Assembly: GCA_029975965.1 (NCBI GenBank)
Contig: JARKOV010000021.1
Span: forward strand, 1-13,073
Direction: 5' to 3'
From: Anaerolinea sp.
Lineage (GTDB): Bacteria > Chloroflexota > Anaerolineae > Anaerolineales > Anaerolineaceae
Length of the DNA stretch: 13,073 nt
Shown here: piece after piece, positions 13,056 to 13,073 of the stretch
Layout of the letters: the number at the start of each line of letters is the position of its first letter
How positions within the stretch are numbered: the stretch's first letter is position 1
The notes under the pieces: generated by a model
What the model was told of the DNA's origin: nothing
Database searches by the model: none
What the model saw: only the letters and a program-made list of their open reading frames with translations
Translations under genes and position numbers: made by a program

Positions 13056-13073
13056 ATTATTCGACTCAACGCG

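Overview
The window is about 13 kb of GC-rich bacterial DNA. Primary metabolism genes are packed in short operons on both strands, and intergenic gaps carry near-consensus sigma70-type promoters, hairpins and C/G-rich palindromic repeats. Protein styles (a DUF2905 membrane protein, an FmdB zinc ribbon, a methyltransferase-type UroD-like protein, a PLP-dependent threonine synthase with a GTG start) suggest an environmental Chloroflexota, probably Anaerolineae. This is inference, because there is no rRNA or other marker. I see no tRNA, rRNA, CRISPR array, transposase or phage gene.

Layout. 1-617: a two-CBS-domain protein on the minus strand with its own terminator and promoter. 642-1677: a plus-strand operon of an FmdB-like zinc ribbon, a CsoR/CstR-family repressor and an OsmC-like protein. 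The promoter has a palindrome over its -10 box. 1759-5039: threonine synthase, homoserine kinase (4-bp overlap) and a UroD/MtaA-like protein. 5098-5668 (minus): a DUF2905 membrane protein and an unrecognised 104-residue protein. 5804-9511 (minus): one very large exported enzyme that joins an alkaline-phosphatase-superfamily phosphodiesterase to a UshA-type 5'-nucleotidase. It is preceded by a 376-bp control region with a near-consensus promoter, a palindrome in the promoter spacer, a structured leader ending in an intrinsic terminator, and a CRP/FNR-like box. 9888-10661 (minus): a polysaccharide deacetylase-like protein. 10751-12900 (plus): cysK and cysE behind a strong promoter and a leader region. 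12905-13055: a perfect hairpin and a palindromic REP-like element.

Most interesting: upstream of cysK I read a complete amino-acid attenuator. It has a consensus promoter, an 18-26 codon leader ORF with a Cys-Met-Cys run, a hairpin just after the Cys codons, a competing antiterminator pairing, and a large two-tier terminator with two U-tracts before the cysK ribosome binding site. The arrangement predicts that ribosome stalling at Cys codons opens expression of cysK-cysE, the two enzymes that make cysteine from serine. Second, the CsoR-family repressor has both ligand cysteines but a tyrosine where copper-sensing CsoR has histidine, a pattern expected of a persulfide (CstR-like) sensor. The exported phosphodiesterase-nucleotidase fusion and its layered leader are the third point. 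All RNA structures were paired by eye and need covariation or probing data.
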